64,000 nt of DNA from Reticulitermes speratus (Eukaryota; Arthropoda; Insecta; Blattodea; Rhinotermitidae): contig JAJKFL010000007.1 in the NCBI GenBank assembly GCA_021186555.1, forward strand, positions 29,169,177-29,233,176. Direction: 5' to 3'. The position numbers and the translations under genes were made by a program. The notes beneath the pieces were generated by a model, which saw nothing but the letters and a program-made list of their open reading frames with translations, was not told the DNA's origin and did not search any database. This document shows, piece after piece, positions 10,430 to 21,755 of this stretch. How positions within the stretch are numbered: the first letter of the stretch is position 1; each line of letters opens with the position of its first letter.

Positions 10430-11480
10430 GAAACCAGAAGTAAACCCCCACCATAGCCAGATCTTACCTTCCTTGATATTGTTTCTCCATTTTGGCTCTA
10501 TCTGACGAAACCGTTCACTCTGTTCATCACTAACAGTTCCTAGGTTCTCCGAAAACAAGCTGAGGTGTGAGGGTAAGAAGTGGATTTTAATGCCATTTGG
10601 CATCCTAACTTCTGCTAGTTTTGTAGCAGACTTTGTATGATTTCGGGGTAATCTTCCTCTTTTTTTTGTTGCCCAGAAAGCCATGAAACAATAATTTGTA
10701 CAATTTACACACAGCCAATGCAGTGGAATTCAATTTCCTTTTGAAATTCTCATCAAACATAAATCATCTAATTTGTGGGGGGACTAAGATCCCGTGTTTA
10801 AGTTTGGCATTACTCAGATATCAAAACTTACTGTGCAAATAGAGGAAACCCTCACCACTTATGTCAAAGGCTTTCACACAATTCTTCACAAGCCCCAGCT
10901 TTATCTGTAATGGAAGCAGAAGCACCTCTTCAGGATTCACCAAGGCAGCATTCTTAACATTGTGTTTTCCAGGATCTTCTCAGGCTGGCCAGTCCTCATA
11001 ATGTAACGTTCTTTATTTGCTTGACTGTCCCACAAGCACAAAAAAACAGCAATACATTGTATATCCCCTCTGAAGTCTGAGTAAATATCCAATCACCTTA
11101 AGATCCCCACATACCTGCCAACAATGCTTCTTGTAGTTGATTGCATTTAGTAACAGTAACAGTTTCATATGATTACTTCTTAGTCACTGAATGCGTGACA
11201 GGTATCAATACTCCCATTATGTAATGAAACAGCTTTCAAGCTTAGTTTTGATGCAGCAACTGAAAGTCTCCATCCTTTGGGATGGTGTGAAAATCCCAGT
11301 TCTTCCTTCACGCCATTTACATCACTACAGATGCAAAGGGAATCCTGCATTCTATAAAACCTGGAAAATTTTCCATGCCTCTTCCTCACTAGGGATATTC
11401 TTATTTCTTCAGCCAGCAAGTTCCACTGCAGCAGTCTACATCCTAGAAGTTCTGGTTGCTGCTTTCAAAGAGTCAAGTTG
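10430..11480 (-). pseudogene. Relic of a repetitive arthropod protein of unknown function
   Basis: Minus-strand fragments in order from 11480 down: DSLCICSDVNGVKEELGF, GWRLSVAASKLSLKAVSLHN, a central part with a CLWDSQ-like segment, IKLGLVKNCVK, and IKIHFLPSHLSLFSENLG followed by SDEQSERF near 10560-10520. I recognise this order from a repetitive protein found many times in arthropod genomes, possibly carried by a mobile element. I do not know its function. In spacer A it is broken into several frames. Spacer B (46640-47680) keeps a longer open middle part. It lies between two ankyrin relics, so it may have inserted into that dead gene. Confidence 0.55.
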
Positions 11481-11929
11481 TAAAGCAGATTATTTAGCTC
11501 ACTTCTTGCATGTGCATTGAGAAAGCGGGTTAATACCACACATAACACCCTATCAAGGCCATGTCCAGGGAGGGAATGTTCAGTGTAATGTATTTCACAC
11601 TGGGAAATGAGTCAGCAATTGACCACAAACTCTCCCCTCTCATACTACAAGTGAGAGGGCACAAATTTAATAACAAGCAGAATATATCAGTTTTTACAAT
11701 TTGATGGACATTATATTAGACAGCTATCCACTTTTTAAAAAAAATGTGACATGATGGAATTTCTTTAATTATGAGCTTGAGAGAGCCTTCCAATGACATG
11801 AACAGAACAGGTGTTTTCATCCATGCTGCCGAACTCTTGTTGAATAGTGTAACAACAGCTTTTCAAATTCTTGCAGCTTTAGTGTAATTTTTAGTCAATT
11901 TCAACAGTTTCTTGATTACCTCAAGATGG

Positions 11930-12560
11930 GTATTTCTACTGCCAGATGCCAGGCAGTTTGTCTATATTCATCTTCGGCTAGGTTCAGTTGCGCTTCTTCA
12001 AATGAAACACACCATTTCTCTGACGTCTCTTTGCAGCCACCCTGCACAGCTTCACAACAGGCAGTTTGTCCATACCTAACTGGATTAGCCACATGTCATC
12101 TTTGACATGTAGTTGCACTTGTTGAGCCCAACCCAGAAGTTTATCTGCAGTCTTCTCATGGCCATTCTCTGCAGGCAGTTTTTCCAGACTTACTTTTAGC
12201 CAGCAACAGGTCATCTTTGAGGTTTAGTTGCACTTCACTCACCCAACAACACAGTTTCTCTAACATCTTTATGTGGCCACTCTTTGCTGCCAGGTGGGTA
12301 ACAGGCAGCTTGTCCCACACTGTCTCCTGATGGCAACAGGTTATTTATTGTGTCTGAATGCTCTGCTGTTTTCAGTCTATTGAATAAAAATCCAACAATA
12401 TTGGCACTGCCTTCTTGTGCGGCTTGGTGTAATACTGTTTTATTCTACTCCTGTTAACTGGTTTTGTTTTACATTCCATACAGTGTGTATTTGTTTTCCA
12501 TATTGTTTTGGACAAACCTAGAGCTAGTAACTGTTGTCTGTCCTTCCCCAGTCACTGCAC
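11930..12560 (-). pseudogene. Decayed ankyrin/post-NACHT remnant of the NLR-like family (upstream part)
   Basis: The minus strand matches the stretch of gene Y just after its NACHT module. The block with TTATTTATTGTGTCTGAATG, the CTGCTTGGTGTAAT-like piece and TGGTTTTGTTTTACA follow the same order as 33540-33670 in gene Y. Several degenerate 126-bp ankyrin units follow. No continuous frame survives. Shared with spacer B at 48110-48720, so this gene died before the duplication. Confidence 0.72.
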
Positions 12561-12689
12561 AACACCCCAACAAATACTGTACCTGCTGAATGTCATGCAA
12601 CTGTTAACCTGTTCAACTGATAACCATTATTTAATATTGTTTTCACCGTGCATCTCCTTGGTTTTCTGATAACCATTAATTTAAAATCA

Positions 12690-12862
12690 GCATTGGTTGA
12701 CCAAATGAAGGAGGGTGCGATGCATGTGGCATGTACTGCACATGTGAGAAATGCATACAAAACTTTGTTACAAAACGTGAAGATACCACTTGGGAGGCAT
12801 AAAGGCAAAAATAATATTGAAATGGATGTTTATACCATATGGTGTAAGTATGTGGACTGAAT
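12690..12862 (+). pseudogene. Degenerate C-terminal fragment of an RTE-type LINE
   Basis: Plus-strand reading gives GAMHVACTAHVRNAYKTLL, then IPLGRHKGK and NNIEMD. This resembles the C-terminal end of the LINE at 18.9 kb ([37 protein letters not shown]). It is short and diverged, and its exact limits are unknown. The counterpart in spacer B is near 48896-49062. Confidence 0.45.
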
Positions 12863-14561
12863 GTGTGTGTTTTCAGGCTTCTGCCGCAGTGTAAATGAGA
12901 TCTTCGGTCTTCTGGGAAGTTACACAGCAGAAGGCAGTTAGATACTGACGTTTCAGGAAAACCTAGTGGTCCCGCCTTCAAAGGTCAAGCAGCCCGAGAA
13001 GAATGTCAGAAACACTGGATGCACAGTTATATAGGGAATGGTGTGGGCGGTGACTGGTTCTCTGAGAGAGTGACGCTGGCTAATAGGTTTAGTGGAACGT
13101 GGAGGGCTTATAAGAGTCATTTTGGTCATTAGGTTAAGGTTAAAGTTAAGGTTAGGCTAGGCTAGGCTAGTTTAGGTTATTTATTTATTTATTTACTTAT
13201 TTACTTACTTGTTTGTTTGTATATTTATTTATTTATTTGCAGAAAGTAATGTTCTCCAAACAAACATTACATCCAGAATGTCATTCATAACTGTAAGTGA
13301 AAAAAGGCAAAGAAAATAGGAAACTCTTACGGGTAGAAGAGCCATGGCTTCAATTTGACCCCTCACCTCCATCAATTATCTCTATTTAGGATGAAAATAT
13401 GAATGTTATTCCAAACCTTAAACCTTGAAATGTGGCTGGCAGTAGGCTGCAATCCTTAGCAAGTTGGCTGAGCACTACCAGCCAGTTGATACCACGTCTG
13501 CAATAGTTTCTTGTTGTTAGCACTTCAAAATCTTGATTCTCACTTGTTTTAAGTAAATGGAGCACTACCAAGAGACTGTCTCAAAACCAACACATTTGCC
13601 ACTTACATTTTCCCTGTAATTCAAAGCACATATATCACTGATATTCATGTCATTAGATTAATTCACTATTATATTCAGTCATATTGGTCATTAAGTTATG
13701 TCAGGTTAGGTTAAGTTATTTATTTTTTTATGTTCAGCTTCCATAAAGAACAATAACGCGCTGAGTGACTCCTAGTTTCTCATAAGGGACTTATGTTAGG
13801 TCTCTATATTAGGCAATATAACTGAATGTTTTTGCAATGCTGAACACAAATATTGAACAGTCACAGTAAGTGGCAACAAACTCTCTCAAACAGTGCTGCC
13901 AACATCATGCTCTACCCTTGATATCCTATGACATTTATTCATATAATTGCAATTAAGAGCACTTGCATTTATATGAATAACATTCTTAATGCACGGATTA
14001 TGAATAATATTCAGATCCTATGACCTATTCCTCGTCTGTGTGTGATCGTGACGCCTCAATAAAGAAAAGGCCCTGGCCCACTAGGGGTTGTTGCACCATG
14101 GAAGAGAAAAACCCCTACTCCTTACACTCCAACAGACACCTAACACAGTATCAATGTTACATCCACCATGCCACTGATGGAGGCACCTTCATCCCTCAAA
14201 CTGTTGCACAACCCAATTAAACTGTAAATATGAGGTGCAGCTTATCACATCAAAGAGGACGCTCTTAGGTAATGGTGTGAAGATTCTAAGTGTTATATAC
14301 CTTTAGTACAGACACTCCTCATGTACTGTCACAACAGACAGGAACGCAATAGCTCAATGCTACCTTCGCAGTTCAAATTCAGCTAAACTGTTGTAGAACC
14401 CTGGTGGTCATCATGTGATACAATTTTGCCCACAAAAGTGCCTTTCTCTGCCATCTATGTGCTACTAATGACAACCACTGAGAGCCGGCTATAGTGCGCA
14501 CGTAGGCGCCGCAAGACCTTCCTTCCACGGGTCCACTGAACCTTCACCGGGGTGGTTTAAA
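12863..14561. other. Non-coding spacer with simple-sequence tract
   Basis: It contains GGCTA and TTTA/TTTG simple repeats at about 13140-13240 and otherwise no element I can name. The part at 12880-13130 includes GATACTGACGTTTCAGG and looks like a dispersed repeat, unassigned. A 61-codon minus frame at 13386-13571 also occurs in spacer B but has no recognisable features. Confidence 0.4.
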
Positions 14562-14821
14562 CCTGCCAGTCGAGATGGACCTAGGTTAGCATCTAGGGTA
14601 TGTCTCTGTTATAGCCTGTGTTGTCCATTTCAACAGAACCAGGCAGTCGAGATGGATGTTGGTTAGAGTTTAGGCTATGTCTCTCTTTAAACCTGCCAGG
14701 CGAGACAGATAAGGGTTAGGGTTTAGTCTATGTCTCTGGTATAGTCTGTGCTCTCCGTTTCAACCAACCCAGCCAGTCCAGACAGATGTTGATTACGGTT
14801 TAGGCTATATCTCTGTTTATA
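14562..14821. repeat. Higher-order minisatellite: two 130-bp units, each 77 + 53 bp
   Basis: Four related monomers begin with CCTGCCAG or CCAGGCAG/CCAGCCAG and end in a GGCTATGTCTCT-like motif. Starts are 14562, 14639, 14692 and 14769, so monomer lengths alternate 77, 53, 77, 53 and the dimer is exactly 130 bp. The same array, also 260 bp, is at 50766 in spacer B. Confidence 0.75.
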
Positions 14822-14959
14822 GTCATCGCGGGCGTCTGCCAGAGGAGGGATACACGCATCACAGTAAAATCATACTATCGCCTTCGTGGATCCATGCACT
14901 GGAGAGCAGACAAATATGATTCAGGCCACATGGAAGCATGTTAAAGTTGTTAATTTAAC

Positions 14960-15085
14960 GTTGTGTTCACCGTGCATCTTAATATTAATATTTAGTTCTT
15001 CAACCAACGAATGCACATATAAATAAAATTTCACTACACCCTACATATGTTTTGGCCTTAATTTGGCCATCATCAGGGGCACCTT
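14960..15085. repeat. Dispersed repeat sharing motifs with the 8.3-kb foldback
   Basis: TTCACCGTGCATCTT at about 14968 and ACATATGTTTTGGCC followed by GGCCATCATCAGGGGC at about 15044-15080 match motifs in and beside the foldback at 8301-8552. TTCACCGTGCAT also occurs near 12645. The family is unnamed here. Shared with spacer B at 51170-51290. Confidence 0.45.
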
Positions 15086-15184
15086 GTTAAGTAAACTTCA
15101 CTGATCACTGTCCATTTGGCACTGTCACTTAACTATTATTCTGTTAATGTTAATATTTACACTGAAAGTCACAAGTATATAAGG

Positions 15185-16150
15185 TTTTGCACTTAATTTT
15201 CTGAACGTCTGTTTCTTTTTTTTATAGCATGTATGTTTCTGCCCAATATATTAACATCAGCATAAACTAGAAGCTGATGTGTACCACTTAATTCCAAGCC
15301 CTCCTGGTTTGCCTGAACCCTCCTAATGGCATATTCCAAAGCAAAGTTGAAAAGCAGTGGCGATAAAGCATCTCCTTGTTTCAAACCATTCTTAATAGGA
15401 AATGTGTCAGACAAATGTTTGCCTACCCAGACTCTGCTATAGGTTTCATTTAGACATATTTTTACTAGCCTTACTAGTTTCATGGGGATAACATACTCAA
15501 TGAGAATATTATACAAGACCACCCTCCTAACTGAATCATAGGCTTTCTTGAATTCTATAAATAGCTGATGCACAGCCTCATTGTATTCCCATTTTTTTCT
15601 CAAGTATTTGACAAATGCAGAATATATGATCAGTAGTCGAACTGTTACGTCTAAATCCACACTGATGCTCCCCAATAATTTCCTCTGCATATGGAGTTAA
15701 CCTTGACAAAAGTATGTTGGATAGAATTTTGTATATGGCTGACAAAAGTGATATGCCTTGATAATTACTGCAATCTGTTTTATCACCCTTCTTATAAATA
15801 GGTACGATTGACTCCTTCCACTGCTCAGGCAATTCGTCTTTAAATCAAATAGAATTAATAAGTTTATGGATCTCAGAACGAATCAGTTCTGCTGGAATTT
15901 GATCAATACCTGGTGATTTGTACCTTTTTAGCATTTCAATAGCCATCTCAACCTGCATCTCTGCTGCATATATTTCAGTCTAACATCCTTAGTCCCATGT
16001 ACATTCAATAGCTAAAAGAAATGATTCCTCCACCTAGCCACAATACTGTGGGAGTCTACAATTAGATCACCCTTCTCGTCCTTTACTACATTAGTTCTAG
16101 GCTGGTAACACTTCTTAAGTCTTTGACGCCCCTATACACCAGTACCTTCA
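15185..16150 (-). mobile_element. RTE-type LINE fragment (reverse transcriptase region), decayed
   Basis: On the minus strand, from about 16130 down: a CYQPRTNVV-like segment, KDEKGDLIVDS, then [96 protein letters not shown] and a damaged YADV where YADD is expected. These are the reverse transcriptase blocks of the RTE-like LINEs abundant in insects. The endonuclease and the C-terminal part are missing, and stops and frameshifts are present. The same fragment is in spacer B. Confidence 0.85.
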
Positions 16151-16318
16151 TCTAAATTGATTTTCCTTCCCTGGTGTACCTACACTGCAGTAGAGCCAAA
16201 AACTGTACACTCATAAGCAATTATAAGTGAACAAAAAATGCATATAAATTTTAACACAGAATACTTCAGATTGTTGAATTAAAGGTAAAACATTTACGGT
16301 TGCACCCTCTATTAAACC

Positions 16319-16587
16319 AGCTCAGTTGGTATAGCGACTCGCTATGAGCTGGACGGTCCGGGGATCGAATCCCGGTGGGGGCAAGATTTACAGCACCGAT
16401 CCAGACCGGCCCTGGGGCCCACCCAGCCTCCTGTACAATGGGTACCGGGTCATTCCCGTAAAGCGGCCGGGGCGTGGCGTTGACCACCCACCCCCATCTA
16501 GCGCCGAGGTTAAAGAAAGAGTAGAGCTATACCACTACTCCCCCTCTGGATCTACATGGCCTGTTCTGGGGTGAACATTACCTTTAT
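16319..16587 (+). mobile_element. tRNA-derived SINE, well preserved
   Basis: The tRNA-like head has AGCTCAGTTGGTATAGCGAC (A box) and GGGATCGAATCCCGG (B box), then the body CAGCCTCCTGTACAATGG, GGGTACCGGGT and CCACTACTCCCCC. It is flanked by the 13-bp direct repeat CCTCTATTAAACC at 16306-16318 and 16588-16600. It is the best-preserved member of the SINE family in this window and is shared with spacer B (52531). Confidence 0.85.
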
Positions 16588-17035
16588 CCTCTATTAAACC
16601 CTTGATACTTACTGCCATAACCCACACCTCTACCAACCACGTTGCACAACGTTGTGTACTGCACGTATCATGGATCAATCCTAATCCGTGGAAACGCGCC
16701 AAACTGTACTGCCTGCCTACCATTGATGCGACACTGTTGGGACCAAAGTCTTGCGTATAAGTTGCATCACTTGCACAGATGATGTAGAAATTGGGTGTGT
16801 TGACCACAGATTAATACCTCTTGAAGGTGGTGACCGTAGATTTTTCTTTTGCGTGGTGAAGAGCCCCGCGGCAGACGCACCGCAGCCTTAAGGCTTTTTG
16901 TGGAACCCTGTGATGAAGATGAGCAGTTTTTTTTTTACCAAGTTTACCATATAATGGAGCACCAGTGGAATGAAATTGACAGAGAAAAACCTGTCCCAGT
17001 GGCACTTTATCCACCACAAACCCGACACGGACCAA

Positions 17036-17627
17036 GGCCGTGGTCAGAGTGGCGCCGATATCGGCCGAACTCGCCCGATCTTTTCAAACCAGTTGGAAAG
17101 CACGTGCTTGGTCTCAATACAACCGACCTTGTCGGCCGATTACAACCGATGTAGCAGATCGGTCGAATTCAGTTCAGTTTGTTTTTTTTCGGCAGATTAT
17201 GACATAAATCATGATGGACTGCGAAACATTAATTAGTTTGGTTCAGGAAAGGAGAAGTTTATGGGATGTACAAGATAAACAGTACCACAACAGAGATGTT
17301 GCCAGGAAGCTGTGGGCTGAAATAGCAATAGTTTCCTTCTTCATTCTAAAATACTCGTAAAATTTGTCCGCTTGTTCAAGCAGTGTACGATACTCGCCGA
17401 ATTCTTCTCGAGATACATAAATTTCATTCACATGGAATCTTTTTCTTTTCAATAACAAATATCTTAACACAGAACTCGTCTCCAAACACAGAAATGTTGG
17501 AACGCCCATTCTGCCGACAACTGACAAAGTAAAGTCGGCACTGTGACCAAGCTATCGGCCGATTTAAATCGGCCGACGTCGGACGAAAATGTCTGACGAC
17601 CGATGTCGGCTCCACTCTGACCACGGC
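17036..17627. mobile_element. Non-autonomous PIF/Harbinger-like element with remnants of both proteins
   Basis: Terminal inverted repeats GGCCGTGGTCAGAGTGG (left) and CCACTCTGACCACGGC (right) are followed by subterminal GATATCGGCC and TCGGCCGAC palindromes. Plus strand about 17209-17320 encodes a MADF/Myb-like start: LISLVQERRSLWDVQDKQ then ARKLWAEI. Minus strand 17527-17330 encodes a transposase-like N-terminus, VNEIYVSREEFGEYRTLL and KFYEYFRMKKE. Harbinger elements carry exactly such a pair of genes. Here both are cut short and face each other, so the element is internally deleted. Target duplication not clear. Shared with spacer B. Confidence 0.7.
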
Positions 17628-18800
17628 TTTCAAGCCACGTGAGAATACTCACAATTTAAAACCCACATTTGTTTCAGTAATTATGAAATAACTGTTGGGT
17701 AACCACATTGGGAAGCTGCTCACCAAACACTGAGATCCCGAAGCCCACCTCTAAGGTGGTCATTAAAAAGTCTACAACCACAACAGACCAGGAATTCGTG
17801 AAATCGTCCACACATAAATTCTCATTTTTAAGCAGTTGGTGTACCTCATATTTCAATTGTTGATGAAGGCAAGAGCAGTTGTTTAGCATTACAAAAATAT
17901 AATTGTTCATAAACTCACCACTGATTACGTCCATTTCATGTGGATGTCCGAAGGTATTTCTACCAGCGTTAGGTTGAGGTCTTTGCACTTCTAGGATGTT
18001 ACGCAGCTTGTGTTGTTAGTTACGCATGTTTCGGAACAGTCCAACGGTCCCAACTCCCAAGGGTCAGTGCAATCCTACAACATGCACTGCTTGATCCTGG
18101 AAAATGGGACTGTCAGGCTGTACCGAAACGTCGGTAACTAGTTGCCAACGTTGCATAACATCCCAGAAGAGCGAAGACCACCACTACACCGCGGGGGAGG
18201 ACTGAAATCTTGCAACCTTAGGTTATTAAATGTTCTTTTGTGCGAAAAATGTATAAGTTCAGGTCCGATACAGCAATGCCGAAGATAATCACTGAACAAT
18301 ATTGTATGTGGTTACACCGTATACAGCAGCAGTAACACCGACATAACAAAGAATTTCGTGATCTATATAATCTAACCTCTATGTTTCGTCAGATGAAGGA
18401 TGTGGAATCAAAATGGTTGGTCAACCCTACCCCACAACTCAATGGCATTCATCAGACTGACTGCCATCTTCACACTTATGTCCATATCAGGAACCCGTAA
18501 TTTTCGTACTATTTGTCTCAGGCTGCTGTATTGCGACATACATCACCTTTTCAGGGTTGTGACTTGCCACAGTGACTGCACTGTGACATACTGCAGAGTG
18601 CTGCGATTCCCAAAAGCTATAGCAAACACACTCCATGCAAGGTTTCAAGCAACAGGTAAATGCCTGGTTAAAACACTGGTTACTTCCATGCCACATGGTA
18701 AGAAATCTGCAGGGGGCAACCAATGCCTGCTGTGGCAGTTAGGTAAATGACACACGCACTCCACTGCAGTTGATGTGTTCAAGGTGAATAAACCACTGGT
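17628..18800. other. Non-coding spacer with a dispersed repeat end
   Basis: About 18000-18220 holds GTACCGAAACGTCGGTAACT and a partly inverted partner GTTACGCATGTTTCGGAAC near 18019, separated by about 80 bp. This looks like a dispersed repeat of unknown class. The rest has no recognisable gene. Shared with spacer B up to about 18715, where spacer B's deletion begins. Confidence 0.4.
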
Positions 18801-18817
18801 AGGGGAAGACCATAACT

Positions 18818-19645
18818 AACTAAACTAACTAACTCCATGGAGCAGAGTCCTTCTTGAGAAGCTAACAGGTCGTCAGCTAGTCAAGAAATTCCCCGCGTTT
18901 TATGGAACCCGAAGGTTCATTACCGCACTCACAAGAGCCCGCCACCTGTCCCTATCCTCAGCCATATCAATCCAGTCCATGCCCCCCCCCCATCCCACTT
19001 CTTGAAGATCCATTTTAATATTATCCTCCCATCTACGCCTGGGTCTTCCAAGTGGTCTCCTTCCCTCAGGTCTCCCCACCAAAACCCTGTATGCACCTCT
19101 CCCCTCACCCATACGCGCTACATGCCCCGCCCACCTCATTCTTCTCGATTTGATCACCCGAACAATATTTGATGATGAGTACAGATCATCAAGTTCCTCG
19201 TTATGAAGTCTTCTCCACTCCCCTGTTACCTCGTCCCTCTTAGGCCAAAATATCACCTCAGCACCCTATTCTCGAACACCCTCAGCCTATGTTCCTCCCT
19301 CAGTGTGAGAGACCAAGTCTCACACCCATACAAAACAACAGGCAAAATTATAGTTCTGTATATCTTAATCTTTGTATTTTTGGATAGCAAACTGGTAGAC
19401 AGAAGATCCTGCACCGAATTATAACAAGCACTCCCCGACTTCAATCTGCTCTTAATTTCTTCCTGAATGGAATTTTGATTTGTTAGGGTTGTTCCCAAAT
19501 ATTTGAACTGTTCCACCCTTTCAAAGGATCTATTATATAACTTTATGTTGTGATTTTGTCCTGCATTCTAATTGCGAGACATAACCATGTACTTAGTTTT
19601 CTCAGCATTTACTTCTAGACCAATCTCCTTACTAGCGACTACCAA
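18818..19645 (-). mobile_element. 5'-truncated RTE-type LINE with 17-bp target duplication
   Basis: The direct repeat AGGGGAAGACCATAACT flanks it at 18801-18817 and 19646-19662. On the minus strand it begins mid-protein with LEVNAEKTKYMVMSRN, continues [40 protein letters not shown] and [17 protein letters not shown], ends at AVMNLRVP, and has a TAGT-rich 3' tail. Two frames are used, so at least one frameshift exists. It lies inside the segment missing from spacer B, so whether it was there before the duplication cannot be told. Confidence 0.9.
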
Positions 19646-19662
19646 AGGGGAAGACCATAACT

Positions 19663-21755
19663 GGCAGAAAAGGGTGGCAGAACTTGTTGCATTGATGACA
19701 AAGGACACAAAGTTAAAATTACATTTTATGTCTTCGTGGGTACTACCCAAAACTGGTGTAACATCTGGGAAACTTTGTTCTCATATCGCATTTGGCCGCG
19801 ACCATACTAAAGTGCATAAAATTGTGTAAAATTCAAAATGCAAAAACGCAAAATTGGAGTTTTACTGTAATGGGTTTCTGAACTCTGTCCATTGTCTTAG
19901 CATTCTGAAAAAAATATAAAGTTTAAAAAAATGTATATTTCCACCATCAGGTATAAAAGTTACCTTACCAATAAATTAGGTGGGATGTATTTTCATCACA
20001 CCAGCATGTCCCACTTAAAGATATTACTAATAAATATTTAATATTAGCACAAACACAGTACTGTAGAAGACAATACGAAAACTGCGGCTGGCAGGATGGC
20101 ATTTAGCAGAGAAAACAGTGTGTCTCACAAAAAGTGGGCAATAATAATATTGTCTATGAATTTTTGTGGAAGACTTTGTTGTTATGTTTTAAATATTATT
20201 TCCCTTATAAAATTTATGGATATAAACAAACACATAAGTTACAAATGCATTTTTGATGTCATGTGATATTTTAAACTATATTATCTCAATCACAAATATA
20301 ATGTGGTTTTGATTCTGGTATACCTGTATTTTTAAAATGATTATTTTTTACTGTGGTGGCATGCATTTCTTTCATTTCATTATTACTATGAACCAGTATG
20401 TAATTCGGTCCACAAAAATATATCACTGACTCACTTTACACATCAATCACATGAAGACAACTTAACCTATATCCTATATGAGCTCAGAGGTTCTTACAGC
20501 ATTTAGTGTTTACATTATGATCTTCTGGAGTGTGGCACCATGAAGTTTGGCGGACTGCTAACTACCTATATTTTGCAGGAAACTGCTGCCTGCCTGCAAC
20601 AGCTTAGTCTGAAACACTGGAGCCTATCCACCACAATGCATGAAGTCACATTCCAAAGGCAACTGGTTATTCACACATGAATATCCCAAACACACGTAAC
20701 AATTTTAATGAGATAACTTGTTGGGGCAGAAGACATCTTTCCATGACAAGAATGGAAAGGTGTATTGTAATATGGAATTCACTTATTTTTCAAATACAAG
20801 ACAAAAGCACAACATAATATCTGTACTGCCTCTGGCAGGCCTGAATTGTGAGGACTCTTTGTGGAAGAGATCTAGTGCCTTATGTACAGACCACACAGAA
20901 ACTAACATGCCAAGTGTGTTCATATGTCATATCAATACAGCCAAAACACTATCAAAACCTGAGAGGAATGTTCAACTGAAGGTTTGGATGTCTCAAATCA
21001 CAATTTTTATCAAAGCTAAGTTGCACAGCCACTTCCATTCGTACAATCATTGGTGAGGCTTTGCCATATATCAGCTGCATTTCCTCAGTTCTCTGAAGGC
21101 CAACCTGTTTTGTGGAAGCAGCACAGATGATCAGAACCTGCAAAATATAACATAACAAAACTAAAGTGTCAATACAAGTTACATCCCCTTCTATGAGGAT
21201 AAGGAACACTGCACTGGTGTTATGTGTGGGGGTCAAGAGGCAAGCTGGTAAGAGGAGAAGCAGTGTGCATGCAGGACCAACAGTTTCTTATCCATTTCAA
21301 AAACACCACTGTATATAAACTGCAGTACCTTTCAGTTTCTTTTATACAATGGAACGAGGTGGACTGTCAAACAATCTAACAAACATTCATGGCAGGGAAA
21401 GAGATATTATTGGAAGGGTGGTAATAGGACCCAGCTCACATTGCGATAGACAGTGTATTCCCAAACAGAGTAAATGTGTTTGAATCATGTGTAAAGCTAA
21501 CTGACTGCTCCAATGTAAGCCAAGCACTGCCTGCACCATGCCCACTACAGCTGTGTGCAGTGCTAGAGGACTCAGCTGTCAACAAAACTGGCTACTATAA
21601 TGTTCTTTCACTTGTATTCTAGCTTTACCTATGCACTCTATTTGTGCACTTTACTGCAGCCGCAGTGAACGATTCCAGATAACACTGCAGACTGCAGTCA
21701 TTCCTAACAAGCTAATTCTCACACACCTAATCAAGCAATTACCTCTTTTATACTA
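19663..21755. other. Non-coding spacer present only in spacer A
   Basis: AT-rich sequence with no recognised gene or element. Short open frames show no family features. Spacer B lacks it because of a deletion equivalent to 18716-22097. Confidence 0.45.

Noticed and set aside
13386-13571. 61-codon minus frame kept in both spacers (also 49584-49769)
   Set aside because: The copies are similar throughout, so an open frame of this length is expected by chance. No recognisable domain.
16319-16400. tRNA gene reading of the SINE heads at 16.3, 25.8, 26.5, 52.5 and 59.9 kb
   Set aside because: A and B boxes are present, but the acceptor stem does not close, and each head continues directly into a SINE body flanked by target duplications.
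18400-18750. 116-codon plus frame and 78-codon minus frame (also 54608-55012)
   Set aside because: No family features, and the ends differ in spacer B because of the deletion. In B the minus frame only grows by joining to mariner sequence.
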